Origin: Bryum argenteum
Lineage: Eukaryota; Streptophyta; Bryopsida; Bryales; Bryaceae
DNA: 64,000 bases
Assembly (NCBI GenBank): GCA_037043015.1
Contig: CM073326.1
Coordinates: forward strand, 5,181,845-5,245,844
Reading direction: 5' to 3'
In this document: piece by piece, positions 22,501 to 36,100 of the stretch
Position numbering within the stretch: the stretch's first letter is position 1
Layout of the letters: each line of letters begins with the position of its first letter
Position numbers and translations under genes: made by a program
The notes under the pieces: generated by a model
What the model was told of the DNA's origin: nothing
Databases searched by the model: none
Seen by the model: only the letters and a program-made list of their open reading frames with translations

Positions 22501-25500
22501 ATTTTTGAATCCCTCATAAAACTTATCCACTGTTTTTTGCGATTTCTTTGTTATAACCTTCACTTGCACGTTCTCAGGTATGTAGTTGGCCAGTATCCTC
22601 GTTTTTTGAGAGCGCATTGGAAGTTTCTGAAGACGGTTGTGAACAAGCTATTCGAGTTCATGCACGAAACTCATCCTGGTGTTCAGGTGCCTCATCTTAC
22701 CTGCATTCATACGAGTTCTGCTCTCATAATTGTCAATTCTCAGGCGATGTGTTTCTCATCAACATTCTGATAAAAGAAAGTTTAATGGCGAGTTTACTAT
22801 ATTTCGACTGACATCATTCGTTGCTTTGTTTAGGATATGGCCTGCGACACCTTTCTGAAAATCGTTCAGAAATGCAAAAGGAAGTTTGTGATCCTTCAGG
22901 TACATGCCGCAATTAAGTTATTGTTCTCTGCTTAAGTTTGTGCTTTGTGAAGATAGCTTGCATATTCGATTGTTATGTAGTAAATATCTGTTGGAGCATT
23001 GTTGAAGACTTGTCTGGTTTGGTCATTGATCGGTGATATTTGCCTTGCATTTCAGGTCGGGGAAACAGAGCCTTTCGTATGCGAGCTCCTGAAGGGCTTG
23101 CCGACGACTATTCTGGATTTGGAGGCGCATCAGATTCATACATTTTACGAAGCAGTATGTGACTAATATTCTTGCTTGTTTCATCATGGTATAGAAGCGT
23201 GAAATAGGATGCAGGAAAATGACATTCGAGTTCAAATGCAGGTTGGCTTTATGATTCAAGCCGAATCAGACCCTCAAAGACGGGATGAGTATCTGCAAAA
23301 GCTGATGGAGCTCCCAAATCAGGTTGACTATCAACTGTGTTTATGCCAATGGAATGGGTTTGCGGTACATTATTGGTCTGTACATTATGTAGGGACATCA
23401 CTTTTGACGGGTCACCCACAGATTTTGTCTTTGTTGACTATTCAGTAGGTCCGGCGTCTTTCTCAGTACCTATTTAAGTATTCAATTTTTTCCTGCGTAA
23501 TGCTTGATATTTGCTCACCAAGCTGTGCATTTTGTGCAGAGATGGGTAGAAATCATCAGCCAAGCTCGTCAAAGTGTTGAGTACTTGAAAGCGACAGATG
23601 TTGTACGAGCTGTACTCAACATCCTCCAGGTTTGTAGCTTGTGACCTGTGTTCACTGCGTAGCTATGGGAGCTTCACTTAAGGGAGGTTTTCCGTATGCG
23701 ATTGATTTCCTTCCTAAAGTCGGTTACTGACGTGGCTTGTATTTGCTTGTGTACAGTTGAATACTAGCGTCGCCAGCTCCCTTGGCCAGGCCTTTCTAGC
23801 TCAAATATCATTGATCTACCTGGATATGTTGAATGTTTATAGGTAGGTGACTGTGCCCTCAAGAACTATGATTGGAGTTGCGACCATGAATTACTTAGCT
23901 GCTTACCTTGTCATTCATGCTGATGTGTGTATCTGTTGAGGAGTTCACTTTTTTTGACAAATCTTTTAATTCCATGGATGCAGAATGTATAGTGAGCTGA
24001 TATCCAGTAGCATTGCGGAGGGAGGACCCTATGCATCTAGAACTTCATTTGTGAAACTGTTGAGGTGAGAAGTTGGACTACTTAGTATCAATGGATGCCT
24101 GAAATGGATGTCTTTGTTTTAGAAGTTTGGACTTTGAGTAGCTGCTGGTATTAAAAATGTAATTTGTGGTCTCTGCAGGTCAGTGAAGCGGGAAACTTTG
24201 AAATTGATTGAAACGTTTGTGGATAAAGCGGACGATACAGAATTGATTGCCAAGAACTTTGTCCCTGCTATGGCGGATCCCATCCTTGGAGACTATGCTC
24301 GCAATGTCTCTGATGCTCGTGAGTCGGAGGTCTTGTCATTGTTTGCAACGATCATTAACAAGTGCGTGTCCTAATCTCTTCTGCGAAATCATACTTGCTG
24401 CCGTTTCTTTCTTTTCGAGCAAGGTTACTTGTGCTTGTTAAATACGAACATTTAATAAATGTGAAGTTGCTTTCTAACCACCTCTGTTTCATTGAATCTC
24501 CAAACTGCGCTGGTTAACTCTTACTGAGGTTTACAACTGTGTTGTTGCAGGTTAAAGAGCGCCATGATGGATGATGTTCCCCGCATCTTTGAAGCTGTTT
24601 TTGCTTGCACTCTCGATGTATGCACAGTGATCGCTCATTTCCTGATATATTTTGATCCATCCGTTGCGTTGTTTGTAGTGGAAGTTCAGTGAAGATTAAA
24701 ACCTTAAGCTCAATGGAGCTGGAGTTCTTACAGCAGATTCTGTGGTTTTGCAGATGATTACGAAGAACTTCGAGGACTATCCCGAACATCGTCTTAAGTT
24801 CTTCTCGTTGTTGCGGGCAATTGCAAGTCACTGCTTCCGTGCTCTTTTCTCTCTGTCGAGCCAAGTAAGTTATATAGGGAGAATCGATTGGTCGTTGCTT
24901 CTCAGAAGTCATTCTCAGTATTATGACTTTTTAATTTTGTACCCTTCTGCAGCAACTGAAATTGGTGATGGACTCCATAATCTGGGCGTTTCGTCACACG
25001 GAGCGCAACGTCGCGGAGACTGGCCTCAATCTCCTCCTGGAAATGCTCACGAACTTCCAAGTAATATCTCACCTTCTGCCTCTGGTTACTAAGCTACCAT
25101 TGTAGTATGCTAAATGTTGTTGAAGCGGATCGATCTCTCCAATCACTTTATTTTTGGGCCTTTGACTTCCATCAATAGCTGTAAAGTAGGTTTATATTTA
25201 TGGGATTTACCTAACATGGTTGTGATGTGTGATAATAGGCGTCAGAATTCTGCAACCAGTTCCATCAGACATATTTTCTCACCATTGAGCAAGAGATATT
25301 TGCTGTTATCACTGACACTTTCCACAAGCCGGGATTCAAATTGCATGTGCTGATCCTTCAACACTTATTTTGCCTGGTACCGTCCTAACCTAGTGCGTGT
25401 ATCTATCACGATTTCTTCTTGACTTTATTTTGAAATGTCGTGGTAGTCACTCAATGGATGTGCGCGTCTGATACCGCGTCTTCTTTCTCAGGTTGATTCA

Positions 25501-26113
25501 GGGGCCCTTACGCTGCCATTGTGGGATGTAACAACGTTGGGCCCTACAGCTTTTCCCAACAATATGGAGTTTGTTCGAGACTACTCCATCAAGCTTTTGG
25601 GAACGTCATTTCCTAACATGACTCCTCTCGAGGTAGGCACCGTGTTCTCTTTGAGTGAGGTCCTTCGATCCTGGTTGCAGGATCTGGTGAATGGCCTCTA
25701 ACCCTCGAAGCTTCCGTATCTGTATGTAGGTGACAACGTTTGTCAATGGACTATTCGAGACCCGAAGTGAGTTGGGAGCTTTCAAGAACCAACTTCGTGA
25801 TTTCCTGATTCAGTCCAAGGAGTTTTCAGCTCAGGTATGATTCTCTATGTGGGAAAGGATGGGCATCGATTGATTGATTAGATGAATCGTGGGATGCATC
25901 TACATAGGAAAGTTGCGGTCATATGACTGCGCACGAGTCCTCAGATTACATGGTAGCAAGTCTCGTCATGGTTGAGAATTCACTGTGCAGGATAACAAGG
26001 ACCTGTATGCCGAAGAAGCTGCCGCACAGAGAGAGGCAGAGAGGAGGCGAATGCTTAACATTCCTGGATTGATAGCTCCAAGTGAACTCCACGACGACAT
26101 GACAGATCAATAG
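16598..26113 (+). CDS. XPO1: Exportin-1 / CRM1 nuclear export receptor (32 coding exons, complete)
   Basis: RanGTP-dependent karyopherin that binds leucine-rich nuclear export signals and carries proteins and some RNPs out through nuclear pores. The model gives 1,072 aa; Arabidopsis XPO1A has 1,075. Recognisable blocks: N-terminus [51 protein letters not shown] [83 protein letters not shown]-terminus [10 protein letters not shown]. Exons: 16598-16693, 17784-17900, 18090-18182, 18409-18480, 18763-18870, 18993-19075, 19243-19381, 19649-19717, 19861-19938, 20057-20119, 20359-20403, 20587-20694, 20966-21061, 21358-21552, 21771-21830, 21936-22046, 22229-22326, 22578-22686, 22834-22899, 23056-23154, 23242-23322, 23540-23629, 23757-23842, 23984-24064, 24179-24361, 24551-24617, 24754-24864, 24953-25060, 25239-25376, 25492-25632, 25730-25834, 25991-26113. 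All junctions keep frame. Intron 1 is unusually long (1,090 bp). Confidence 0.97.
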
Positions 26114-29100
26114 GCAATTAGCTCCTGACCAGCTCTTGACGACTCAGATTCGAATGAGTTATGTTCCAGCTTTGACCTTTTCTAGATGTGCTGTGGGAGC
26201 AGTGCTATGGCGGGCGGAGTTGGCTTGTGTGATCTCAGGACTCGACTAGAGCATGTCAAGAAAGTGGAGGACGATTCTGGCCAGGTTGAAAGGTATCAGT
26301 ACAGCACAAGGCTAAGTGTTGTACCCTTTTGGGCCTAGGAGAAAAATTCAAAAGAGGAAGGAAGTGTAGGAGAGATCGGAGTAGTCGTAGTAGTCGGCCA
26401 TATCCTACTCGTGATGCCTCTGAGGGATGTTTTTTGCGAGGGCATTGCGATGTCCCGCACTTCCGTCTCATCTGAGTTCTCAGTGGTTGAAGTAGGGCTT
26501 TACCTCAGTTGGCAAACTGGAGACGAGCTTCGAGCATTTTTGTGTGTAGCTAGGTAGATCCTGTTTATGCTTCCCTTACTACTAGTACTAATTCTCTACT
26601 ATCCCTGTGGTTTAGGTTCCTACCCACGGAAAATTGGTTAGAGCACTGGAGCTTTTGCTTGTGAAAACGGTAGTTGTTCTCACTGGGTGAAGTGCCTCCC
26701 GCAAAAGGTTTTAATGTTCAGCATCTGTATGACTTACCTTTGTTGCCGTTTACGCTGCTTCTGGTTTGAACTTGAGCTCTTGGTTTTTGTCTCATTTCAT
26801 ACTTTTGCTCCGGTTATGAATGAAATGCAGAGTGTATTCAGTGACATGTCGAAAGAATTTAGGTTTTGTTGAATGCTTTATTCGAGTAAAGAGGAAAGTA
26901 TAGCCATGCATGTCCCATAAAAATAGTTTGTCGTAAGGTATCAATTGTTCACTTCTGTGATTTTTGAAACTTTAGGAGCTTAAGGCCGGACGGGTAGGAA
27001 AGTTTCAACTTTACACCAAAGTGAGCCATTCAATCCTTAAAATGATTTAGGATTTGTAATTGTGGAATGTTTTGGAACACTAGTATGAGAAGTGCTACTT
27101 ACAAGCCTTTCAAATTTAGTTAGATACAGTAAGCACTACAATGATAATGCCAATGAGTATTAGGTACACTAATTTACACATGTTACAAGTTTACTGTTGA
27201 CCAACAATTTTACCCTCTGTATTGCTCAAGATGGAGATTTTTTTAATACAATTGGCATCACTACACTTGCTAAAACTTCATGTGCAGAGTATAAACTTAT
27301 AACATTTTCAAATCTTAAAAAAATACAACACTAATCAACATTATTAGTGTAGTAGAATGGTGTCCTGAATACACCATGCACTATACTAGTCAATTTATCA
27401 AATAAGCTTCGAACGAGATGTTCTGACAATCTTGAGTTGCTTAATTTGGGTAAGTGCTTGCATCTTGGAAATCATTTTTCTCATTGTGACTTGATTGTAG
27501 TAATCAGATTTCACTTGAATTCTTTACCTTTTGTAATAGTGGAACCCCAATATATTTTCTCTTAGTACATGATAGTCTTACTTCAAAACTTCATAACCAA
27601 TTGTAGAATAGTTCAAAAATGATGATTCCATTTGCTCTGTTGTTCTACTTGCTTTCCCAATTTCCACAATAGTACTTTGCATTGTAACCCCTAAAGTGGA
27701 GTGATTGTTTAGGGGTCATTTAGGCTTTGGTCAACATCTCGTTTACTATATTTAGCTTGCATGGGGTTGAAACCTTTTGCAAGTTGTAAAGTTTTTCCAT
27801 ACCTTTCTGAAAAGTCTTTACTTGCTTCAAAATTTCTTGCACAGGAGATTAAATATGGTAGAGTGTAGTCACCATCAGATAGTGTTTTCAAAGTTTGATT
27901 GTAATTTTCTAAAAATATGCCCAAAGTCAATTAGGTTGCCAAACTTCAAAATTTCACCAAAAATTGAGATTTTACTCTTTTTGGAGGTTTTTTTTTGAGC
28001 ATGTTAAGGACTTAAGACATGATCTCACAAATCAGTTTTACAACCCAATTATTTTAAAGATTCCGTTCTCTTTGTCAAAGAGATGCCTTTAAAGTTGAAT
28101 TTTCAGCCTACCGCTATGCGAATAATCAAGCATTTCTATAGATTTTATAGATTGTATGAGGGTCAAAATTGCATCAGCATGTTCCTAACTCACCAAATGT
28201 GAAGAGCCTCATATCAAATTTTCTACCAAAATAGGTATTTTTGGCCCTCCATAAATTGGTAACCCTTTCTACGAGGGAAAAAAGTCTTTTCTCCAACTTC
28301 AATTATTATAGTCACAATTGGTAAGAAATTTGAATATGAGATTTGATGGTATAAAATATAAAATTGTTGCGTAGGGTGAGGAAATATGCCTTTTCAGAAA
28401 TGAATGAACCATTGATGCTACATATAAGACATATATGGAGGTGCAATTTGACAAGGCAACAATTTGAGGTCAATAACACTATTACCTTAATAGATGTTGG
28501 GTAAATTCTCAAAGCCTATTATCAGCAAAAGAAAATTATTATGGCAAAAGAGTAAGTTCCAAATGAATGCACAGGTTCCAATCCCACCCCCACCAAGATA
28601 GACAAAAACTATGCTCAAACATTGGCCAAAAGTAAGAATCAAAGTTTGATGGCACGACGACAAAACTGTACAAGTTCAAATCTGCAAAAAGGAAGAGTAG
28701 GAAATATGCACCCAGCCTCTAAATAGGTACCCTCGAGGGAAGACACCATCAATTTTCATGGCCATCAAGAGTGGTTCCAACTTTGAAATGGAACCGACCA
28801 CTCCTTAAAAAACTTCCTCCTAAACGTACCTGGTATATTGCTATTGAACCTAAGCTGTGAATGGTTGACTGCAACAAAGAGTACCTGCCTGGATAACTGC
28901 ATCTCCTCAGTTCTTTGGGGTAGTAGTAAATCTGCTAAGACACCCAAAGCTTATAAGGACTGAGAACTGATAAACAAGAGATGAGATAAGCAGGTTGCGG
29001 AGAACATACCGTTCGGTACCGACTCATGAACAGTGAGAAATCGGACTCACTACCAGTCCCCGCTGAACGAATCCCGGCGTGTTCTCTCGTTACAAATCAT

Positions 29101-29138
29101 TCTAGAAGATTCCAGAACCTAAATGAATGTGGGTTGCA
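26114..29138. other. Exportin-1 3' UTR and AT-rich intergenic DNA
   Basis: The first several hundred bases probably hold the exportin 3' UTR. From about 26900 the DNA is AT-rich with no supported gene. At 27684-27718 there is a short imperfect palindrome (TAACCCCTAAAGTG ... TTTAGGGGTCA) resembling the ends of the TTAA-flanked elements in this window, but I could not define an element. The last part probably holds the 3' UTR of the minus-strand histidine kinase. Confidence 0.45.
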
Positions 29139-32100
29139 TCAATTCACGGAAACTGTGAGAGCCGGTTTGTGAGTGACACCATTCTTCGTCGGACCTTCTG
29201 TGGGTTGAATTTCAAGCCTCATGGAACTGGAGGCAGCTCCTTGCGAGGGGAGCTGACTCAGACTCAGACTGGGGTCTAACTTTGATAAGATAACTTCAAC
29301 CATGTAGGCTTGGTTGATGGGCTTTGTTAGAAAAGCATCCATCCCCGCATGCAAGCACTTCTGTTCATCGCTCGCCATCGCATTCGCCGTCAGGGCGATG
29401 ATCGACGTTCTTTGCTGCTCGTCGTTTTCGGCATCACGAATCGCCTTTGAAGCTTCATATCCGTCCATCACTGGCATCTGCCCCAAGCAATTACAATGAT
29501 TACTTACAGAAAGAGAGGAAGATAAACTGAAAACTGGCGCAGTACCAGAAAGATGAACTTGAAAGGAGGTATATAAAAGCTTTAGAAACTGATTTTCAAT
29601 GTCCTCATCACGAACATTTCAGTAAGTCCAATTTTTGCTTACTTACTTTGCCCATGCACAGAAATTACTCGCAGGAAATTACTTCAGTACACTTCAGAAG
29701 TTTGAGCCATTAGTGAGCAAATTACCTTAGCCAATGTTGAATGGAGAAGGCATGATGATATTGTACCTGGCAGTCCATCAAAATGCAGTTGAAAGGTGGC
29801 TGCTTCTTATTGATCCGATTCAACACTGCATCCAAGACTTCCTGGCCATTCTCAGCCTCATGAGTGATAGCGCCAAGCTTCTTCAACATAGCGACAGCAA
29901 GCTTTCGGAGAAGGGGCGTATCTTCAGCCACGAGAATCTCCAGTTTCTCAAAGGGCTGTGCCCGCTTAGGCAGCTCACCTTTCGAAAGGGGTGTCTTGGG
30001 CTTGCGACGAATACTGCTGGGAGGTTTAGGGGGAGGACTAACTATCTCATAACTATCAGTAGTAGAAAGTAAAGTATTTCTCAGTGCCTTGTCAAAAGCT
30101 GTTACTGGAACTGAGCGAGCCACATCTGGCTTCGCAATACCTGGAAACGAAACTTCAGTATCACATCGGTATGGGTCATCCCACTCCTGCTGCTTGGCGT
30201 ATGCAAGAGCGTTCGACGAAAGCACTCGTGGTCGCTCTGCATCCATGGTTGGCAAGCAATCACCCACCTCACTTGCAATCTGATGAAGAAGCTCTTTCAA
30301 TCTCGTTGCATGAAGCGGCCGTCTTACAGCAATCGAGTTTCGGACGGATCTTAATGCAGCTTTCACAGGCTCAGGAGTGTTCGATGCCGTTACCCAAATC
30401 ACTAAAACGTTTCGTTGGATGTCGATCATCTGGCGATCGTTCAAGTGAAGCTTCTCAAGTCCCAGAACATCGAGACACATAGCTGAGGAGCTTGTTAGGA
30501 ACCCTGATTGTTGGAGATACTCTTCCAGACTATCGTGTTCGACCATGGTTGGTAACATACTGATGTCGATGATGATCAGCTGTCGTTGTTGTCCGCTCAA
30601 AGCTTTGGAACCGATCGACTGCCAGGATTTCCAGAAATCGTATCGGCTGGAGCGCTTCCGCTTCACAACTCCGTCTGTGCCGCCTGTGGGTGAATAAGGC
30701 GGCACGAAATCTGCATGATGACCATTCTTGATCTCCGCTGAAATTCCGTTCAGGCTCCTCATGTGTACCAGAAGCTCCTCCCATGTGTCAATCTCGTGGG
30801 CAAGAAGACCCCACGTTTTGACCCAGTGAGCGGCAACAGCACGACAATCTCCCTTTGGAATACCTAGAATGACCTCAGCTCCTTGTAGGGAGGACGGTAC
30901 TATGAAGGGTGCCTTTTCGGGTTTTAAGGAGCGTTGGAAACAAATTGTGAACTGGAATACGGAGCCTGGTCCTGCTTTCTCGACTATCTTGATGTTGCCT
31001 CCCATTATTTGTACCAGGCTCTTGACGATGCCCAATCCTAATCCAGTTCCCCCATGCCTGTACATGAAGAATCATCAATATGGCTCTTGACAAAGGAAAA
31101 GCAACGGAGAGTAGTGATTATGGCTTACGTGCGAGTTGTACTGGCATCGCCCTGAACAAAATTCTCAAACACACGCTCCCGCAACCCTGCGTCCATGACG
31201 AGGTTAGATATGCTATTGTAATGAACATCAAGAAAAATCTTATAAGACAAGTCTGTTACCTGGTTCGATTCCGAGTCCTGTATCATCGACTTCAAACAGT
31301 ATGATAACTTCTTCCGGGCTTGGAAGCTCACTAAACATGTCAAGGGAAAATGAACTGAAGCTACGGCGGTGCGCTCGCACAGTAGCTACACCTTCCTCCA
31401 GTGTCGCGAGGCGACCACGAACAGCTATTCGTCCTTGGGATGTGAATTTTATGCTGTTCCCTATCAAGTTCGTGAAGACTTGCATGACCCGAGCTGAGTC
31501 GCCTACGACGTTCTTCGGCACATCATCTAACAGATCAAGATTTTATCAGAATTGTAATGACAAATAACGGTTACCATCGAGCTGATGGTGCATCAAAAAT
31601 CAAAGCATGGAAAAAGCGTTCCAACTCTCAAAAGGAAGACACAATAAGTCGTCTGACGTCTCACCTGCAAGATGAAGACAGATGAAGAGACCCTTGTTAT
31701 CACACTGCACCGAGAAGACATCAATAAGGGCTGTGAGCTCTGCCTCAAGGTCAAATTCTGCCTTCTCCAACACCAGTTTTCCAGACTCCACCTGCCAGTG
31801 GATACGCTTCGTTTCAGAAAATGTGCACTTATATGAGAGAGATTACCAACCAGAGAAGAACATTGGAGACATACATACATACATGCATACATGCAACCGC
31901 CGAGCTAAATCAATATTGTGCACTCGGAACTTTGTGAAATGGAGGAATTTACACGCGCGAGCCTCACACAAAGTGCGCACAGCGAGTGACAGCATATTCA
32001 TAGCTGTGGGCAATGTAGAATAAATGCAAAAATCTGAAGTTACTGCCATTCCTGGCAAAAAGGGACCACAGAGACGAGAAGCTCTACGTACCTTTGCGAT

Positions 32101-34279
32101 ATCAAGAGCGGAGTTTAAAATAGCAACGAGGGAAGTGGCACAGCGATGAATCTGACGCACACTGTTGGCTATTTCATCCAGCAATTTCTCTGATAGTAGC
32201 ATGTCAAGAAGCCCAATAATGCAGGCCATGGGTGTCCGCAGCTCATGACTGTCATGAAACACCAGAACATATGGACGGAAATCAAATTCAGTGCCGCCAT
32301 TTTTCAAACCATAGCCTCTGGAGCCTAATGTCAGGACCCAAATCCAAATGGAAGATCGGACCCTAATTACCTCATACTCGATAAGAAGTTGGTTTTGGCG
32401 TCGCGACTGGCTTCTGCCCTGCGCTTTGCCTCAGATTGCCTCTGAATCTCGGCTCTCAGCTTCTCCTCCGCTTGGACTTGCTCAACCAGCAAGTAAATAA
32501 GACTGCAACCGATAAAAACGACTCCAAGAGACAGCAGAGGCAACGAAATCCAGGTAATTCTTGTATAATAGTCCATGGGTCCCCAGAAACTGTGGCGAGG
32601 GATCATGATCACAACTGCTAGCTTGACCGTATGAAACTCGTAAGGCCAACTATCGATTGAGTATCGCTTGCCCCGAATACTCACATCACCAAAGCTCGTT
32701 CGTACTGTGGCAAGATTCTCTAATCCTACTTTGCTATGAAGAAAATGCTTTCCTTCGTGCAGTAATGAGTCTGACTGCAGCGGTGTTGATTCACAGGCCG
32801 TCCTGTTGTGTGGTCCGCATGCCGTTGCATCTGAGGAGAATAGAAGCCAGCCTTGCTGGTCCGATATGAATATCCTTCCCCCTGCTACATAGTTCAGTAC
32901 ATGTGTTGCAAGTGTAAAACAGTACACATGTTGCAACACACAAGCAAAACTTGAACAGGCTTACCGCCAAAGCATGAAATTTCCCAGTGATAAGCCGAAC
33001 CAGACGGAACAGTCGGTCTCAGAATCACTTACCTTTCAGATCCAGAGAGGATAGAACACGGTTAATCGCATCTGCACTAAGCCCGGAGTGAATTACTGCA
33101 AGTTCCCCCGTTAAGTGAGACTGAACAGGTATCGAGCACTGCATAAAAGCTTGTCCATCTGCAGTTGCACAACCAGCACTATTAATCTGTATCGTACTTT
33201 TCCCTGTGCTCATGAAAGATTCATGTCGATAAAGAATGTCTCTTACTCGTAGTATTCCGCTCAATATGCCAAGACACGGTCTTAATGGGCAATTCCAACG
33301 CATCCTTGAACCACGGTCGGTGATGTAAAGGCCCAAAATCCTCAATAACGGCTGGAGAGATCGGATCACCAGAATTTTCATCGACAAATTCTCTATAGTA
33401 AGGAGGTGCTTCAGAAGTAGTGTTCGACGAAATCAAAAGATGACCACGGTAACCTTCAACCTCCGTCCTTACATAAGCTGCTGTTAGACCATTCATGGCC
33501 GTCACACCCAAGGATGTAATTGTCGGCATAGCTTTGAATATGGACCAGGTAGCCAACCGTATCTGCAAAATCAAGCACCAGTGTTATAATAACTGACCAC
33601 AAGAAGCTCCAAAATCATTGCTGGAATAGTAAATACCTTCTCTATTGAATGAACTCCAAACTCGTTTCCGAAAAACTTTTTGTCCATCAAGTTGAGAAGA
33701 GCAGTCGAACTATACGTATTCATCCTAAAAATGACATCAAGGAGCTCCGATGTATTCACAAGCATTTCCTGTCGCAGCGACTCTGATAAACCGGCCACTG
33801 CAGTTTTCGGATAACTATGCGTAAAATACCATGTACTTATTGTCAGCGCTCCCACCAAAACTGCCACTGTGACCTGCACCAACGAATTGCATGAAACTCG
33901 AATTCCAAACGATCCATCTACATCCTCGCAACGGAACTGCTCAATTTCTACTTGCGATTTCTAACTTACTGCAGTCATAAGCGGAAATTTCGGGGAACCT
34001 GGGAACGTACACATTACGAGAAATCTGTTGTGAATCAGCTAGGTCGACTGAAACACAATGCTAATCAAAAGATTCGTACAATCAACCCTTACAAGCAATG
34101 CAAAGGGGACTAAATATTCGTACCATAATGACAACTCGGGAAACCGTGAGGTTACGAGCAGGATGAGGAAGCTCTTCCATGAAAGCATGATCCGATAGGG
34201 CGCCGTACGTAGGGTTACTCCTAGCCCCCGCAGAAACTTTTCTCCCAAACATCGTCTGCACAGCAGACACCGTATTCAT
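29139..34279 (-). CDS. AHK1: AHK1-like hybrid sensor histidine kinase (11 coding exons, complete)
   Basis: Membrane sensor kinase that autophosphorylates a histidine and passes the phosphate to its own receiver; Arabidopsis AHK1 (about 1,200 aa) acts in osmotic and drought signalling. This model gives 1,194 aa. Seen: cytosolic N-terminus; transmembrane segment 1 (about 48-68, VIMVTVAVLVGALTISTWYF); extracellular sensor region; transmembrane segment 2 (about 386-410); coiled linker; H box SHELRTPM (His about 450); N box NLIGNSIKFT; G1 DTGLGI; G2 HGGTGLGLGIVKSLV; a long spacer; receiver (about 1024 onwards) with acidic pair 1030/1031, phospho-acceptor Asp about 1080, Thr 1112 and Lys 1134. The run SGKLVLEKAEFDLEAEL after the H box is AHK1-like. 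Exons: 34279-34124, 33873-33637, 33562-33247, 33158-33033, 32881-32371, 32248-32092, 31791-31665, 31526-31260, 31186-31129, 31057-29767, 29477-29139. The exon 3/4 junction is the least certain. Confidence 0.92.
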
Positions 34280-35119
34280 CTTGCGCGGCTTTCACTCTCT
34301 CTCTCTCTCCCTCTTTTCACCGCAATAATGCCATTTCCGCTTGAAATCCGAGCACATTCATATCTGTAGCAGCAATTCGAACAGAAACTCCGATCCGTGC
34401 ACTCGTTGAACTCTCTTTGCACAAAATTCGCTCCATGCGCGCGCGCCGCATCTTCGCCAAGGACAAGAAGACAGCATGCGCAAGCAATTAACCCTCTCTC
34501 CTTCTCTTTCGCTTCCGTCTCGCAAACAACGACCACTCTCTCATTCCTACCTACCTGGCCGGCTAGCTAATCCAATCCAAAAGCTCTACTGGCTTCTTCC
34601 ATCTTCTTCGACAAGACAAGCTCGCTCTAGCCAGAGGAGCGCAATCTCCGACTGAATTTACAAATCCAAGAACGACTACTGATGGCCACGCCCCCACGCT
34701 AATTTCATTATCAGGCCGCCTCGTTCGGGGGCTCTCTTTTCTGTCGTATGCTATAGCCTGGCAGAACGCGGGCGCGGGCCCAGTGGTCTAGAGAAATATC
34801 CCGGCCCCCCAGTGGGCCCTCGCTCCGGCCGTGCCACCACGTGCTCCCCTACGAAGCGCTATTGCCATTTATCACTGATACTGCATTTCACGGAACCCAA
34901 TGCTCATGCCTGATGGTCACAAGTGCACAAAACTGAGGTGGAAATTCCAGAAACCGCCTTAAACTTGGTCTTAAATCATACCATGTGCCCAAAATTTGAG
35001 GAATGTTTGTCACTACTTGATTAGACCAAAGTAAGTTCGCTTCATGAAATTATTCAAAGTCTATTTTTGGAACTTAAGTGATTCTTTTCTTGAATGATTG
35101 TGAGAATGTGCCTAATTAC
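34280..35119. promoter_or_regulatory. Upstream region of the AHK1-like gene
   Basis: The first 400 bases carry GA/CT-rich tracts (for example CTCTCTCTCTCTCTCCCTC near 34290) and probably form the 5' leader and promoter of the minus-strand kinase. A GC-rich patch lies at 34700-34850. No TATA box or other gene could be placed with confidence. Confidence 0.4.
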
Positions 35120-35182
35120 AAAATTTATGGATACATTATTATTTTTCCTTCATAGATAAATCATAATGTATCCATAAATTTT
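35120..35182. repeat. Perfect 20-bp hairpin
   Basis: AAAATTTATGGATACATTAT at the left is followed after a 23-nt loop by its exact inverse complement at 35163-35182. It lies just upstream of a decayed TTAA-type element. It could be a MITE core or a structured transcript; no flanking target duplication was found. Confidence 0.7.
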
Positions 35183-35293
35183 AAGCAGCCTAGACGAAGG
35201 TGTTAGTAAATATATTTTTGCTTAACAATTTTATTTGCACCAACACCCGCTTCTCATCTAGGTTAGTAAAAATGAGAACACTTTTTAGAACAT

Positions 35294-36100
35294 TTAACTC
35301 CTAAAAGTCCCTAGGCAAATAAAACACAATTTCAAAAAAAAGTGTCATAGATAAAAATGAAGATAAGTTACTCAGATTTCAACCGTACAAACTTGTAATA
35401 AAATTGTTGTAGGCCACGTGGACCATTATTTGAGTCATGAGGCCTCACATATTGCAAGATCCTGATCTCACAATATACAAAATTTCATCGTTTTCACTTT
35501 GGAAGTAGAAATTCTACCAACAAACTATTCTCAATCAAAAAACCACCGACTACAAAGTTGTTCACCTTCATCTTAAAATAGCACCTCTGCACAAAAACGA
35601 ATGATCGAAAAATAAAAAAGAATCTTAGCTCAAATTATAGTCTTGCAATAGTGGACGGTGTCAAACAAACTACAAAGGGAAATCAGTCCAGAACTGGACC
35701 CTCTTCACTAAAGTTCATGCCTTGTCTTCAAAACATCTTTGATCTTGTCAAGGTTTCTACCACTAAAAAAAAAATCTATTTGGAAGCCACCCCAAAAAAT
35801 AAAATTGAAATCCAACAGTGGATGAAGGAGGTACAACTCTTTTTTACTTTTTCATTGACGAAACATCATTGCAAATCTAATAGCATAAATAGTTTAATTA
35901 AAAAACTTCAAACTACAAAGTTGTTGAAAATCACCTTAAAATAATGTATATGACAAAATAGAATTTAAATAAATAAAATCATGAAAAAATATATTTGATT
36001 TCACATGATTGGCTTGCAATGGTACGACATGCCTTATGATTAGAAATTCAAAATTAAGAGGTGCTTCACTAAAATGCATGCCATTAATTCATACAAAACA
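35294..36100. mobile_element. Truncated copy E of a long TTAA-flanked element
   Basis: The left end, TTAACTCCTAAAAGTCC, and about 800 bp inward match the reverse complement of the element at 46885-47864. Shared blocks include CAACCGTACAAACTTGTAAT, AAGGTTTCTACCACTAAAAA, GTGGATGAAGGAG and AAACATCATTGCAAA. Similarity fades near 36100, and the expected right terminal repeat is missing. An isolated end-like sequence, TTAACCCCTAAAGGAG, lies at 36421. No coding capacity. Confidence 0.7.

Noticed and set aside
27684..27718. Short palindrome with CCCCTAAA and TTTAGGGG
   Set aside because: It resembles the TTAA-element ends but is only 35 bp and lacks TTAA on both sides.
28960..29100. GGGGACTGGTAGTGAGTCC-type stretch considered as a tRNA or SINE
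   Set aside because: No usable A/B box pair or cloverleaf could be drawn.
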